A DNA stretch of 64,000 nt from Burkholderia sp. OK233 (GCF_900230185.1 NZ_OCSR01000002.1:496001-560000); one strand, 5' to 3'. Counted from the first letter of the stretch, positions 25,674 to 34,913 are shown. Numbers and translations are program-made. Notes: generated by a model from the letters alone, not told the origin.

Positions 25674-26629
25674 GCGACTACCTCCACCCTCCCCGGCCTC
25701 TCGTCATCGCAGCACTCTGGGCAGCGCTCTTGCTGGCGCCCTACTGGATGCCGCTGCTGGGTGGCTACACCGCGCTCGGTACACGCGTGCTCGTGCTCGG
25801 ACTGGCAGCCATGTCGGTCAACTTCCTGCTTGGCTTCACCGGTAAGCTGTCCTTCGGACACGCGGCGTATTTCGGCCTCGGCGCCTATGGCGCCGGTCTC
25901 GCGCTGAAGTTTCTCGCGCCGAGCACACCACTCGCGCTGCTGTGCGGCACGCTGCTCGGCGGCATTGCCGGCACGCTGCTGGGCGCGCTCATCGCACGGA
26001 GGCGCGGCGTCTACTTCGCCATGGTCACCATTGCCTTCGGGCAGGTCTTCTACTACATCGCCTTTCAATGGAGCTCCGTCACCGGCGGCGACGATGGGTT
26101 GCGCGGCTTTTCACGCCAGCCGCTCGATCTCGGCATCGCCCGGATCGACATCCTGTCGAACGCCAACGCGTTCTACTACTTCGTGCTGTTTTGCCTTGCG
26201 TTGGCGATTGGCGTGATGGGTTTCATCCTGCGCTCCCCGTTCGGGCGCACCATGATCGCGATCCGCGAAAATGAGCGGCGTGCGCGCTTTCTCGGCATTC
26301 CCGTCGATCGGCACATCTGGATCGCCTTCACACTGTCCTGCTTCTTCATGGGGTTCGCCGGTGCGCTCTACGCTCTCCTGAACAACTTCGCCGATCCGCG
26401 CGGGCTGCACTACAGCCAGTCGGGCGATTTCGTGATGATGGCGGTCATGGGCGGCATGCGCAGCTTGTGGGGGCCGTTGCTCGGCGCCGCGGTATTCGTC
26501 GTGCTGCAAGATTATCTGTCGAGCATCACGGTCAACTGGATGTCGTTCGTCGGCATGCTGTTCGTCGCGATCGTGCTGTTTTTCCCACGCGGGCTGCTCG
26601 GCTTCATTCAGCGCAGGAGCGACTCATGA
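25670..26629 (+). CDS. livM: Branched-chain amino acid-type ABC permease (LivM)
   Basis: A 319-residue permease with LivM hallmarks: LAAMSVNFLLGFTGKLSFGH, AAYFGLGAYGAGLALKF, and the coupling segment SPFGRTMIAIRENERRARFL near residue 190. Start at ATG 25670, overlapping the livH stop as ATGA. The frame continues upstream antisense-like through livH, but that part is not coding. Its own stop overlaps the ATG of the first repeated mini-ORF. Confidence 0.9.
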   Translation: MSDYLHPPRPLVIAALWAALLLAPYWMPLLGGYTALGTRVLVLGLAAMSVNFLLGFTGKLSFGHAAYFGLGAYGAGLALKFLAPSTPLALLCGTLLGGIAGTLLGALIARRRGVYFAMVTIAFGQVFYYIAFQWSSVTGGDDGLRGFSRQPLDLGIARIDILSNANAFYYFVLFCLALAIGVMGFILRSPFGRTMIAIRENERRARFLGIPVDRHIWIAFTLSCFFMGFAGALYALLNNFADPRGLHYSQSGDFVMMAVMGGMRSLWGPLLGAAVFVVLQDYLSSITVNWMSFVGMLFVAIVLFFPRGLLGFIQRRSDS

Positions 26630-26691
26630 GCGCCGCCCGGCCGCCCGAAGGCGCTCGCACCGCAGTGCGAAGCACGGAGGTTACCCAATGA
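26626..26691 (+). CDS. 21-codon repeated mini-ORF, copy 1 (livM/livG junction)
   Basis: The ATG at 26626 overlaps the livM stop and the TGA at 26689-26691 overlaps the livG ATG at 26688, so this 21-residue ORF (MSAARPPEGARTAVRSTEVT, ending Q) bridges the two genes with ATGA overlaps on both sides. A second copy, five substitutions apart at the peptide or codon level, sits at the livG/livF junction. The DNA also holds a small hairpin (CGCAC...GTGCG) and the livG ribosome site GGAGG. It could be a coupling leader, a micropeptide or a REP-like spacer. Confidence 0.45.
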   Translation: MSAARPPEGARTAVRSTEVTQ

Positions 26692-27437
26692 GCGTGCTCG
26701 AAGTCAGGCACGTCAGCAAGCGCTTCGGCAGCCTGGCCGCAGTGCGCGACGTATCGGTCGCCGTCGAGAAGGGCGAGCTGCGCGCTGTCATCGGGCCGAA
26801 CGGCGCCGGCAAGACCACCTTCTTCAATCTCATCAGCGGCTTTTTCCCGCCGAGCACGGGGACGATCGTGTTCGACGGACTCGACATCACGGCGCTTCCC
26901 GCGCATCGGCGCGTTGCGGCCGGCATCGCCCGCACGTTCCAGATCACCGAGATTTTTCCCGAACTGACGGTATTCGAGAACGTGCGCATCAGTGTGGAGG
27001 TGACTGAGGGCTTTCGTCTGCGCCCGTGGATTAGCAGCATCGAGCGAACGCGGGTTCGTCGTCATGTCGAGGAGACACTCGAACTCACGGGTCTTGCCGG
27101 CAAATCGCACCGGCTGGTCGGAGAGCTGCCGCACGGTGACCAGCGGGTTGCCGAGATCGCGATGGCGCTGGCGCTGCGGCCGCGCCTGCTGCTGCTCGAC
27201 GAGCCCACCGCCGGCATGGGCGATCAGGAGACTCACGAGATTACGCAGCTCGTGCGCCGCCTGCACAGCGACGGCAATTTCACCATCGTGCTGATCGAGC
27301 ATGACATGCGCGTGGTCTTCCATCTGGCCGATCGAATCACGGTGCTCGACCAGGGCAGCCTCCTCGCCGAAGGCTCGCCAGAGGAGATCGCTTCCAACGA
27401 GGCCGTACAGGCCGCCTATCTGGGTAGCGCAGCATGA
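26688..27437 (+). CDS. livG: Branched-chain amino acid-type ABC ATPase (LivG)
   Basis: A 249-residue ABC ATPase. Walker A is GPNGAGKTTFFNLISG near residue 35, the signature region is LPHGDQRVAEIAMAL (a variant of LSGGQ), Walker B is LLLLDEPTAGM, and the switch His lies in IVLIEHDM. The insert after the Q-loop (RTFQITEIFPELTVFENVRI) is typical of LivG. GGAGG lies 8 nt before the ATG. The HGDQ in place of SGGQ is common in LivG proteins. Confidence 0.92.
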   Translation: MSVLEVRHVSKRFGSLAAVRDVSVAVEKGELRAVIGPNGAGKTTFFNLISGFFPPSTGTIVFDGLDITALPAHRRVAAGIARTFQITEIFPELTVFENVRISVEVTEGFRLRPWISSIERTRVRRHVEETLELTGLAGKSHRLVGELPHGDQRVAEIAMALALRPRLLLLDEPTAGMGDQETHEITQLVRRLHSDGNFTIVLIEHDMRVVFHLADRITVLDQGSLLAEGSPEEIASNEAVQAAYLGSAA

Positions 27438-27499
27438 GTGCCGCCCGGCCGCCCGAAGGCGCTCACACCGCAGTGCGAAGCACGAAGGTACGCCAATGA
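27434..27499 (+). CDS. 21-codon repeated mini-ORF, copy 2 (livG/livF junction)
   Basis: The ORF (MSAARPPEGAHTAVRSTKVR, ending Q) starts in the livG stop (ATGA at 27434-27437) and ends in the livF start (ATGA at 27496-27499). It is the same length as copy 1 with no indels. Codon differences are two silent (Ser, Val) and three replacing (Arg to His, Glu to Lys, Thr to Arg). The ribosome site for livF is within it (GAAGG). Confidence 0.45.
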   Translation: MSAARPPEGAHTAVRSTKVRQ

Positions 27500-28206
27500 C
27501 CGCCGCACTGACCGCCGACGGGCTGCATACCTATTACGGCAAGAGCCATATCCTGCATGGTGTGAGCCTGGAGGTTGCGGAAGGCCGGATCACGGCATTG
27601 CTCGGTCGCAATGGAGCCGGCAAGACCACGACCTTGCGTACCCTCGTGGGTTTGACGCCCGCACGCCAGGGGCGTGTGACGATTTTCGGGGCGGATACCA
27701 CGCGCTGGCCGACCTTCCAGATCGCCGCGAGCGGCGTCGGCTACGTGCCCGAAGGGCGAAGAATCTTCGCTAATCTCAGCGTCGAGGAAAATCTGAAGGT
27801 CCCGCTGGAGCGCGGCGGACCATGGACGATCGCGCGGATCTACGCGCTGTTTCCACGCCTCGCCGAGCGCAAGTTCAGCCGCGGGCGCCTGCTATCCGGC
27901 GGAGAACAGGAGATGCTATCGATTGCCCGCGCGCTCCTGCTCAATCCCCGGCTGCTCATTCTCGATGAACCATCGCAAGGCCTGGCCCCGTTGATCGTTC
28001 GGGAGGTGTTTCGAGTCGTGTCGCAGATGCGCGATGAAGGGATATCGGTACTGCTAGTGGAGCAGAACGCACGCATGAGTCTGGAGATCGCCGACTATGC
28101 CTACGTGCTGGACGATGGCGGCATCGTCTATTCGGGCGACGCGGGCGCGCTCGCCGCCGATGAAAGCCGGGTACGAGCCCTAACCGGAGCCAGCGCGGAG
28201 CAGTGA
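27496..28206 (+). CDS. livF: Branched-chain amino acid-type ABC ATPase (LivF)
   Basis: A 236-residue ABC ATPase. Walker A is GRNGAGKTTTLRTLVG near residue 37, the signature region is LLSGGEQEMLSIARALL, Walker B is LLILDEPSQGLAP, and the switch region is LLVEQNARMSLEIADYAYV. These are the usual LivF features. The ATG at 27496 overlaps the end of the upstream mini-ORF; the frame runs further upstream but would overlap livG heavily. Last gene of the transporter operon. Confidence 0.92.
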   Translation: MTAALTADGLHTYYGKSHILHGVSLEVAEGRITALLGRNGAGKTTTLRTLVGLTPARQGRVTIFGADTTRWPTFQIAASGVGYVPEGRRIFANLSVEENLKVPLERGGPWTIARIYALFPRLAERKFSRGRLLSGGEQEMLSIARALLLNPRLLILDEPSQGLAPLIVREVFRVVSQMRDEGISVLLVEQNARMSLEIADYAYVLDDGGIVYSGDAGALAADESRVRALTGASAEQ

Positions 28207-28280
28207 ACACCCTTTCGTGACAAAGGCTGCGGCCAATAATGAAGTTATGTCGATTGCCGCACATTGGGGAGCAGAGACAA

Positions 28281-29009
28281 ATGAACGTCATCGATACGTG
28301 GCTCATCGCGTCCATAAGTAACGTGGCCATGCACTCTCAAGGCTTCACCCATGTCGTCGAAGCGATCGTGAGCGCGTACCTGTCCAAGGGCGTGGTGCTG
28401 GTTGCACTGCTGTGGTGGGTCTGGTTCAAGCCCGAACGCGCGGAAGATCCTGACGGCGAGGCCATCCGGCGACATCATCGCGAACTCGTTGTGATCGCCA
28501 TCGCGAGCGGCCTCATCGCGCTGGCGGCCGGCCGCCTCCTTGCGCACTACCTGCCGTTTCGCTTGCGGCCGATGTATGAACCGGCGTTGCGTGCGTTCTA
28601 TCCGGAGGCCAACGTGGAGGAGCCGGTGCTGCGAACGTGGAGTGCGTTTCCGAGCGATCACGCCATGCTCTGGTGCGCGGTCGCTATGGGCATTTTCCTC
28701 GCCTCGCGGCCCGTGGGGATCTACGCGCTATTCCACGCCGTGGTGCTGATCGGCTTGCCGCGCATCTATCTCGGCTTGCACTACCCGACGGACGTGCTGG
28801 CCGGTGCCGCGCTCGGCATCGGCATCGCATGCGTGATGAGCGCCAGGCCGATACGCACGCGCATCGCCGCACCGATACTGGCGTTCGCGCAGCGCTATCC
28901 CGGCGTGTTTTATGGCGCCGCGTTCGTGCTTAGTTTCGAGTTGGCGACACAGTTCGAAGAGCTGCGCGTGTTGGCGCATGCCCTGATGCATGGGATGTCC
29001 CACGCGTAG
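28281..29009 (+). CDS. PAP2-family membrane phosphatase
   Basis: A 242-residue polytopic protein with the three PAP2 phosphatase motifs: an RLRP element in YLPFRLRPMYEP, the SFPSDH-like AFPSDHAML, and LPRIYLGLHYPTDV, which supplies the Arg and the catalytic His-Asp. Enzymes of this family dephosphorylate undecaprenyl-PP, phosphatidate or lipid A. The start at 28281 has GGGGAG about 11 nt upstream. It is 74 bp after livF on the same strand, but the gap and different function suggest its own promoter. Confidence 0.85.
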   Translation: MNVIDTWLIASISNVAMHSQGFTHVVEAIVSAYLSKGVVLVALLWWVWFKPERAEDPDGEAIRRHHRELVVIAIASGLIALAAGRLLAHYLPFRLRPMYEPALRAFYPEANVEEPVLRTWSAFPSDHAMLWCAVAMGIFLASRPVGIYALFHAVVLIGLPRIYLGLHYPTDVLAGAALGIGIACVMSARPIRTRIAAPILAFAQRYPGVFYGAAFVLSFELATQFEELRVLAHALMHGMSHA

Positions 29010-29132
29010 ACCTGCGGACATCCGTTGCCGGCAAGCGAATGTCGGTATTTATGCAACAACGCCGCATCGTTCATACTTTGCACTTGCACACACCAGAACC
29101 AGAAATGAACAGGTTTTTTGCAGGAGACTTCC

Positions 29133-30386
29133 ATGCGAATTTTGATTCTTGGAGCAGGCGTGGTCGGTGTCACGAGTGCCTGGTATCTGGCGCGCGCCGG
29201 CCATGAGGTGGTGGTGCTTGATCGCCAACCGGCTGCGGCGCTCGAAACCAGCTTCGGCAACGCCGGCCAGATTTCACCGGGCTACGCGTCGCCGTGGGCC
29301 GGGCCGGGCGTACCCGCCAAGGCCATCAAATGGCTACTGCAGAAGCATCCGCCACTGTCACTCCAGCCGGACGGCACCTTGTTTCAGGTGCAATGGCTGA
29401 CACAGATGCTGGCTAACTGCACTAAAAGGCGTTACGCCGTCAACAAGGCGCGCATGGTGCGGCTCGCCGAATATAGCCGCGACTGCTTCATGGCGCTGCG
29501 CAACGATACCCATATCACCTACGAAGGTCGCCAGCAGGGCACGCTGCAAGTCTTTCGTACGCAAAAGCAGATGGACGGTTCCGCCAAGGACATTGACGTT
29601 CTGAAGGAAATGGGCGTGCCTTATGAGTTGCTGTCGCGCGACGAACTGGCTCGAGCCGAACCGGCGCTTGAAGAGTCAAAGAATAAACTGGTCGGTGGCT
29701 TGCGTTTGCCCGGCGATGAAACCGGTGACTGCCATGTGTTCACCACCAAACTGGCCGAGATGGCGCAAGCACGGCACGTGCAGTTCCTGTTCAACCGCAG
29801 CATCGACGGCCTGGTACTCGAAGGCGGCACGCTAAAGGGCGTGCATTCCAACGGCGAAACATTGACTGCAGACGCTTATGTTGTGGCACTGGGCAGCTAT
29901 TCCACCGCACTGCTGCGCGGCTTGGTTAGCATTCCGGTCTATCCCGTCAAGGGCTATTCAATCACTGTGCCGATTACCAGCGCGGCGCAGGCACCGGTCT
30001 CGACCATTCTCGACGAAACCTACAAAGTCGCGATCACCCGCTTTGAGGATCGAATCCGCGTGGGCGGTATGGCCAATCTGGTGGGCTTCGACAAGGAACT
30101 GCATGGCACCCGGCGCGAGACGCTGGAATATGTTGTCACAGACCTGTTCCCGCATGCCGGCGACGTGACGCAAGCCAGCTTCTGGACTGGCCTGCGTCCT
30201 ATGACCCCAGACGGCACGCCGATTATCGGCCCGACCGCGATCAAGGGCCTATGGCTCAATACCGGCCACGGCACGCTGGGCTGGACCATGTCCTGCGGTT
30301 CGGGACAACTGCTGGCGGATTTGATGTCGGGCAAAACGCCGGCGATTACCGCCGACGATTTTGCGGTCAGTCGCTACAAGAACTAA
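29133..30386 (+). CDS. dadA: D-amino acid dehydrogenase small subunit
   Basis: A 417-residue FAD protein matching DadA closely in motif order: the FAD motif [20 protein letters not shown], then [31 protein letters not shown], and the C-terminal [18 protein letters not shown] and [16 protein letters not shown]. It oxidises D-amino acids such as D-alanine to keto acids, passing electrons to the respiratory chain at the inner membrane. Start at 29133 with CAGGAG upstream. No alanine racemase or Lrp-type regulator is adjacent, unlike enteric dad operons. A clear terminator follows. Confidence 0.93.
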   Translation: MRILILGAGVVGVTSAWYLARAGHEVVVLDRQPAAALETSFGNAGQISPGYASPWAGPGVPAKAIKWLLQKHPPLSLQPDGTLFQVQWLTQMLANCTKRRYAVNKARMVRLAEYSRDCFMALRNDTHITYEGRQQGTLQVFRTQKQMDGSAKDIDVLKEMGVPYELLSRDELARAEPALEESKNKLVGGLRLPGDETGDCHVFTTKLAEMAQARHVQFLFNRSIDGLVLEGGTLKGVHSNGETLTADAYVVALGSYSTALLRGLVSIPVYPVKGYSITVPITSAAQAPVSTILDETYKVAITRFEDRIRVGGMANLVGFDKELHGTRRETLEYVVTDLFPHAGDVTQASFWTGLRPMTPDGTPIIGPTAIKGLWLNTGHGTLGWTMSCGSGQLLADLMSGKTPAITADDFAVSRYKN

Positions 30387-30448
30387 GAAGGCGGTCTCCC
30401 TTACCCCTGCCACTGATGGTGCCATCGTGGCACGTTCACTGAAAACAC

Positions 30449-30490
30449 AACGCCCCGGCGTCTGCTATATCAGAGGCCCGGGGCGTTTTT
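30449..30490. terminator. Intrinsic terminator between dadA and the convergent lipoprotein gene
   Basis: AACGCCCCGG (30449-30458) pairs with CCGGGGCGTT (30478-30487) and is followed by further T residues. It lies between two convergent stop codons (30386 and 30503) and can serve both directions, though the T-run is better for dadA. Confidence 0.8.
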
Positions 30491-30502
30491 AATTGGCTCA
30501 AG

Positions 30503-30967
30503 TTATTCTGCAATGCGTTTGAAACTGGCGTAGTAATCGTCGGTGTAATAGCAGTCGCCAGTCTGCCTGCGCGGTCCACCACATACGATGCGGCGCAGCC
30601 CGCGATCCGCCGAGCCAGGCGTGCGAACTGTGTATGCGTGGTAATAGCCGCGCGGATGCTGCGGCAGCAATACCGCGCTGTTGCGGAACAAAACACCGTC
30701 CTCGCCAAAAGGGAAAGGACCGCCCGCTTTGATCAGACGCAGTGTTTCGGCTGCTTCCCCCGGCAACTGCGCCTTGGTGACGGTGGCCGGCGCGCTCCGC
30801 GCCTGCGCGCCCGATACGGCGGGTGTGTCGCTCGCGGCCCGCCCAAGCTGCGCCTGACTCGCGGACGCGCCCGATTCCTGAGTAGCATTTTGCGATCCGT
30901 CCTTGCCGCATCCGCCGAGGATCGCGCTCAAGGCGAGGATGCAGGAGAAAGCCCACGCTCGCTTCAC
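30503..30967 (-). CDS. Lipoprotein with RNase Sa/barnase-like domain lacking catalytic residues
   Basis: A 154-residue protein with a lipoprotein signal (SAILGGCGKD, lipid-anchored Cys near residue 20), a low-complexity linker and, from about residue 68, a domain that aligns without doubt to guanyl-specific RNases of the RNase Sa type (LPGEAAETLRLIKAGGPFPF, GYYHAYTVRTPG, DRGLRRI). By alignment from memory, Arg65 and Arg69 of RNase Sa are kept, but the base Glu54 is Ala (HAY for HEY), the acid His85 is Tyr (DDYYASF for GDHYATF) and the guanine-binding Glu41 is Ala. Two cysteines (IVCGG, GDCYY) may pair. It is probably a secreted, membrane-anchored pseudoenzyme or an RNA-binding relic. Starts at GTG. 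Confidence 0.8.
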   Translation of the reverse strand: MKRAWAFSCILALSAILGGCGKDGSQNATQESGASASQAQLGRAASDTPAVSGAQARSAPATVTKAQLPGEAAETLRLIKAGGPFPFGEDGVLFRNSAVLLPQHPRGYYHAYTVRTPGSADRGLRRIVCGGPRRQTGDCYYTDDYYASFKRIAE

Positions 30968-31148
30968 GAAACGGTTGTCTCCGGGTTGACTGGCATTCGA
31001 CGATCACGAACGAAATAAGGGTATCGCTAATGGCAGAGTGAATCAATGTTCGGCCGGAAATAGAATTGTTTACTCTACAACCAGGCCGATGCGCCGTTCT
31101 CGGCGTTCGAGAAGTAGGCAAATCAAGCCGATTGCGATGAGGCTCGCT

Positions 31149-31916
31149 TTATCGTCGAGTTGATTCGAAAAACGTATGCGATGAAGCCTCGAAAGATGCA
31201 TTGCGCCCTCGGCCGCGTCTAGAGCAGCAATCGACCCCCTCAGCCGCCTGTCGAGGTGCCGTGGCGCCAGCGTCCATTGCAACAGAACTTCCTCTGCCGA
31301 GCGTCCCACAGCGCCCGCTGATCTTGAGTTGGACAAAGGTCAGCAAAGGCGGACGTGCCCGCGAGCATCGGGCGACCTTCGTCGCGTTCAGTCGGCCGGT
31401 GCGGTCGCTCGCGCAGAGGAATGGCAGTCCATCCATCGCTGCAAAGATGGGATTGCGCTCAATCGATGCCCAGACCGCACTGACGACTCGTCCGTCGGGT
31501 TTCAGGACGCGTCTCATCTCACGCAACGCGCTGAGTCGGTCGGGGAAGAATTGCAGCCCTCGCTGGCAAAACACGACATCAAATTCGCCAGTTGAGGCAG
31601 CGAGCGGCGCAGCGGGCGACTCGATATACTCAATCGGAGCCGCCCCGGTCAACGAAGGCTTCGCTCTAGCGATGTCCAGCATAGTGCAAGCTATATCAGT
31701 GGCAACGATCCGCCCCTTGGGACCGAGCGTTGGCGCGGCGAGTCGTGCGACAGTACCAGAGCCCGTCGCCACATCGACGATGGCCTGTGCTTCCACCAGC
31801 TTAGCCTCATCGAGCAATAGTCTGGCCCAGGGCTCGAATAGGCGCGGGACGAAATATTCTTCGTAAGCCTTAGGAACAGAGGGATTGGTGAACTGAAATT
31901 TCGATGTATCTGTCAT
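31149..31916 (-). pseudogene. SAM-dependent methyltransferase with decayed C-terminal half
   Basis: The first 165 or so residues are a normal class I methyltransferase (IVDVATGSGTVARLAA near 47, EFDVVFCQRGLQFFPDRLSA, MRRVLKPDGRVVSAVW). After AAMDGL near residue 167 the frame becomes Cys/Arg-rich and unlike the family. Plausible family-like pieces (SAEEVLLQWTLAP) appear in another frame at about 31250-31300. At least one frameshift, probably more, has destroyed the C-terminal domain. It is flanked by unrelated genes. A divergent full-length protein is possible but unlikely. Confidence 0.6.
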
Positions 31917-32019
31917 GTGTGCTCACCGGGAAGTCTGGCTCGAAGAGCTTGCTTGGATTCGTATGCGGTATATGCACGATCCCGCGCGTATGCGTCACTA
32001 GCCTTTCAGCAACCGAACG

Positions 32020-34761
32020 CTACCGAGCCATGGCTGGTGCGGTGTCTTCGGCCACCGACGCAACATCAGGCGCAACATCGTGCGCTACATGGGACAGCTT
32101 CATCATGCGCGGCTGGAGCAGCAGCGCGACGAGCCCGCTCCAGCCGGTCTGATGCGAAGCGCCGACGCCGCGTCCGTTGTCGCCGTGAAAGTACTCATGG
32201 AACAGGACGAGATCCTGCGAACGCGGGTCGGCTTGCAGCATCGGATAAGCGGCCATCACGGGCCGCGCGCCTTGTGCATCTTTGAGAAAGAGCGTGGTGA
32301 CCCGCCGTGCAAGGTCGTCGGCAATCTCGCTCAGCGAAACACGGTTGCCCGATCCCGTCGGATAGTCGACGCGAAACTCATCGCCGTAGTAGCGATAGAA
32401 CTCATACAGCGATTCGATCAGCAGGTAGTTGACCGGTATCCAGATCGGCCCGCGCCAGTTCGAATTGCCGCCGAAAACACGCGAGTCCGATTCGGCTGGC
32501 TGGTATTGAACGCGGAGGCTCACGCCATCATGGTCGAAGGCGTACGGTGCATCGCGATGCACACGGGAAAGCGCCCGCACGCCGTGCTCGGAGAGAAATT
32601 CGTTTTCATCGAGCGCGCGGCGCAACAGCGCTGTCATCCGCTGTCCGCGCAACAGCGACAGCAGCGTGGTGTTACCCGTGCCGGTTTCGGTCCAGCGCGA
32701 CACCAGCTTTGCCAGATTCGGCCGATGATCGAGAAACCACGCCAGCCGTTCGCGCAATCCCGGCAGATGACCGTACACCCGATCCTCGAGCACGTGAACG
32801 GCGAAGAGCGGAATAAGTCCGACGATTGAACGAACGCGCATTGGCACACGGGTACCGTCCGGAAGGTGCAGTACGTCGTAGAAGAATTCGTCTTGTCCGT
32901 CCCATAACCCCGTTCTGCAGCCTTCGCTGCAACTGACCGCTTCCGCGATATACAGAAAGTGCTCGAAGAACTTCACCGCGATTTCGACGTACGCGTTGTT
33001 CGTCATCGCCAGTTCGAGGCCGATCTGCATCAGGTCGAGTGCGTACGAGGCCATCCACGCAGTGCCATCGGCCTGATCGATGCGGCCGCCGGTCGGCAGC
33101 GGCGAAGACCGGTCGAAGATGCCGACATTGTCGAGCCCAAGAAAGCCGCCCTGAAAGATGTTGCGGTCATCGGCGTCCTTGCGGTTGACCCACCACGAGA
33201 AATTGAGCAGCAGCTTGTGGAACATGACTTCAAGAAACGCGTGATCGCCAACGCCCGTCACCTCGCGGTCGAGTTCATACACACGCCACGTTGCCCACGC
33301 ATGCACGGGCGGATTCGCGTCGCCGAACGCCCACTCGTAGGCGGGCAATTGCCCGTTCGGATGCATATAGCGCTCCTTCACGAGCAGCAGCAATTGCTTC
33401 TTCGCGAAGTCGGGATCGATCATGGCGAACGCGACCGCATGAAACGCGAGGTCCCACGACGCATACCATGGGTACTCCCACTTGTCAGGCATCGACACGA
33501 TGTCGCCATTGCACATGTGCCGCCAGTCCGCGTTGCGGCCGCGCCTTCGTTCTCTCGGCGGCTTCGGTTGGCCGGGGTCGCCATCGTGCCAGCGCGTCAC
33601 GTCGAACTGGTAGTACTGCTTCGACCACAGCATGCCGGCGAGCGCCTGACGCTGCACGAGCCGCGCATCGGCGTCGACGATGTCGTGCTGGAGCGCCGCA
33701 TAGAATTCGTCGGCCTCCGCTTGCCGGCGCGCGAAGAGCTCGTTCATGTCGAGCGGCACGGCATCCGAAGCGGGTTCGGGACGCCAGCGCAGATACAGCA
33801 CCGAGCGCTCATGAGGCGCTAATTGCAGGACCACATGGGCGGCGGCGCGGGTGCCCTTGTCGCGCCGGATTGCCTGCTCGTCGCCGTCAACGAGGTAGTC
33901 ATTGAAGCCGTCCTTGAACGGCCCGGCTCCTTCGATGCCGAAAATGCGGCGCACATTCGTTTCGTTTTCGCAGAAGAGCCACTCGATAGGCTGTTGCGCC
34001 GATGCCGTCACGATCATCGTTCCGAGCGCGGGATTGTGCGCGATGACGCGCGCGCCTTCGTCTGCATTCGGCTCCAGCGTGAGCGACGGCTTGCCGGGCT
34101 TGCCCGACCACGCCCATCTGTTACGCGCCCAGATTTGCGGCAACACGTGAAGCGCCGCGTGCTGATCCGCACGGTTTTCGACGCTAACGCGCATCACGAT
34201 ATCGTCGGGTGTGTGCTTCGCATACTCGACGCAGACGTCGAAGTAGCGGTTATCGTCGAACACGCCCGTATCGAGGATTTCATATTCGGGCTGATCCGCG
34301 CCGCGCCGCAGATTTTCGTCGATCAGATCCTGGTACGGGTACGCGTCGTGAGGATACTTGTACAGCATCTTCATGTACGAATGCGTCGGCAAGCCGTCGA
34401 GATAGAAGTAAAGCTCCTTTACGTCCTCGCCGTGATTGCCTTGCTCATTCGTCAACCCGAAGAGCCGTTCCTTGATGATCGGATCGTGCCCGTTCCAGAG
34501 CGCGAGCGAGATGCACCAGTCGAGCGGGTCGTTGCCGAATCCGGCAATGCCGTCCTCACCCCAGCGGTACATGCGGCTGCGCGCGTGATCGTGCGGAAAG
34601 TAGTCCCAGGCGGTACCGTATTCGCTGTAGTCTTCGCGAACCGTGCCCCATTGCCGCTCGCTCAGATAAGGCCCCCAGCGGCGCCAGCGGTCGAGCTCCG
34701 GACCATGGAGACGGGCACCTTCCTTCGACTGGAGCAGATTGATTGCGCGTAGCGGTGGCAT
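32020..34761 (-). CDS. Large glucosidase-like glycoside hydrolase (GH63/MGH1-like)
   Basis: A 913-residue, apparently cytoplasmic protein (no signal peptide) of the bacterial glucosidase group with an MGH1/GH63-like (alpha/alpha)6 catalytic domain. Recognisable stretches are YGTAWDYFPHDHARSRMYRW near the N-terminus, WEYPWYASWDLAFHAVAFAM, GQLPAYEWAFGDANPPVHAW, NIFQGGFLGLDNVGIFDRS, and NSNWRGPIWIPVNYLLIESL near the C-terminus. I start at the ATG at 34761 (MPPLRAINLL) with GAGG upstream. It is divergent from psuG. It probably acts on alpha-glucosides or glycerate/trehalose-type compatible solutes; substrate not determined. Confidence 0.82.
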   Translation of the reverse strand: MPPLRAINLLQSKEGARLHGPELDRWRRWGPYLSERQWGTVREDYSEYGTAWDYFPHDHARSRMYRWGEDGIAGFGNDPLDWCISLALWNGHDPIIKERLFGLTNEQGNHGEDVKELYFYLDGLPTHSYMKMLYKYPHDAYPYQDLIDENLRRGADQPEYEILDTGVFDDNRYFDVCVEYAKHTPDDIVMRVSVENRADQHAALHVLPQIWARNRWAWSGKPGKPSLTLEPNADEGARVIAHNPALGTMIVTASAQQPIEWLFCENETNVRRIFGIEGAGPFKDGFNDYLVDGDEQAIRRDKGTRAAAHVVLQLAPHERSVLYLRWRPEPASDAVPLDMNELFARRQAEADEFYAALQHDIVDADARLVQRQALAGMLWSKQYYQFDVTRWHDGDPGQPKPPRERRRGRNADWRHMCNGDIVSMPDKWEYPWYASWDLAFHAVAFAMIDPDFAKKQLLLLVKERYMHPNGQLPAYEWAFGDANPPVHAWATWRVYELDREVTGVGDHAFLEVMFHKLLLNFSWWVNRKDADDRNIFQGGFLGLDNVGIFDRSSPLPTGGRIDQADGTAWMASYALDLMQIGLELAMTNNAYVEIAVKFFEHFLYIAEAVSCSEGCRTGLWDGQDEFFYDVLHLPDGTRVPMRVRSIVGLIPLFAVHVLEDRVYGHLPGLRERLAWFLDHRPNLAKLVSRWTETGTGNTTLLSLLRGQRMTALLRRALDENEFLSEHGVRALSRVHRDAPYAFDHDGVSLRVQYQPAESDSRVFGGNSNWRGPIWIPVNYLLIESLYEFYRYYGDEFRVDYPTGSGNRVSLSEIADDLARRVTTLFLKDAQGARPVMAAYPMLQADPRSQDLVLFHEYFHGDNGRGVGASHQTGWSGLVALLLQPRMMKLSHVAHDVAPDVASVAEDTAPAMAR

Positions 34762-34899
34762 GGAACCTCCCGACCCGACATCGACCATCCAACGCGCTCA
34801 ATGCGTGAATGTCGTTCCTTTTCCATCTCGAGCGCCGTGTGCGCGATGCACATCAGGCGCTTAACATCTTCTCGACGGCACCTCAATGATATGCGCCAT

Positions 34900-34913
34900 C
34901 GCGCTGCAGCGCG
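34900..34913. promoter_or_regulatory. 14-bp perfect palindrome in the GH/psuG divergent promoter
   Basis: CGCGCTGCAGCGCG is a perfect palindrome midway between the divergent start codons (34761 and 34975). A dimeric regulator site is possible, but GC-rich palindromes arise by chance more often in this genome. Confidence 0.3.

Noticed and set aside
33823-34752. Long plus-strand frames over the glycoside hydrolase (also at 32080-32829 and 32959-33822)
   Set aside because: Mirror-image shadows of a long high-GC gene; no motif in any of them.
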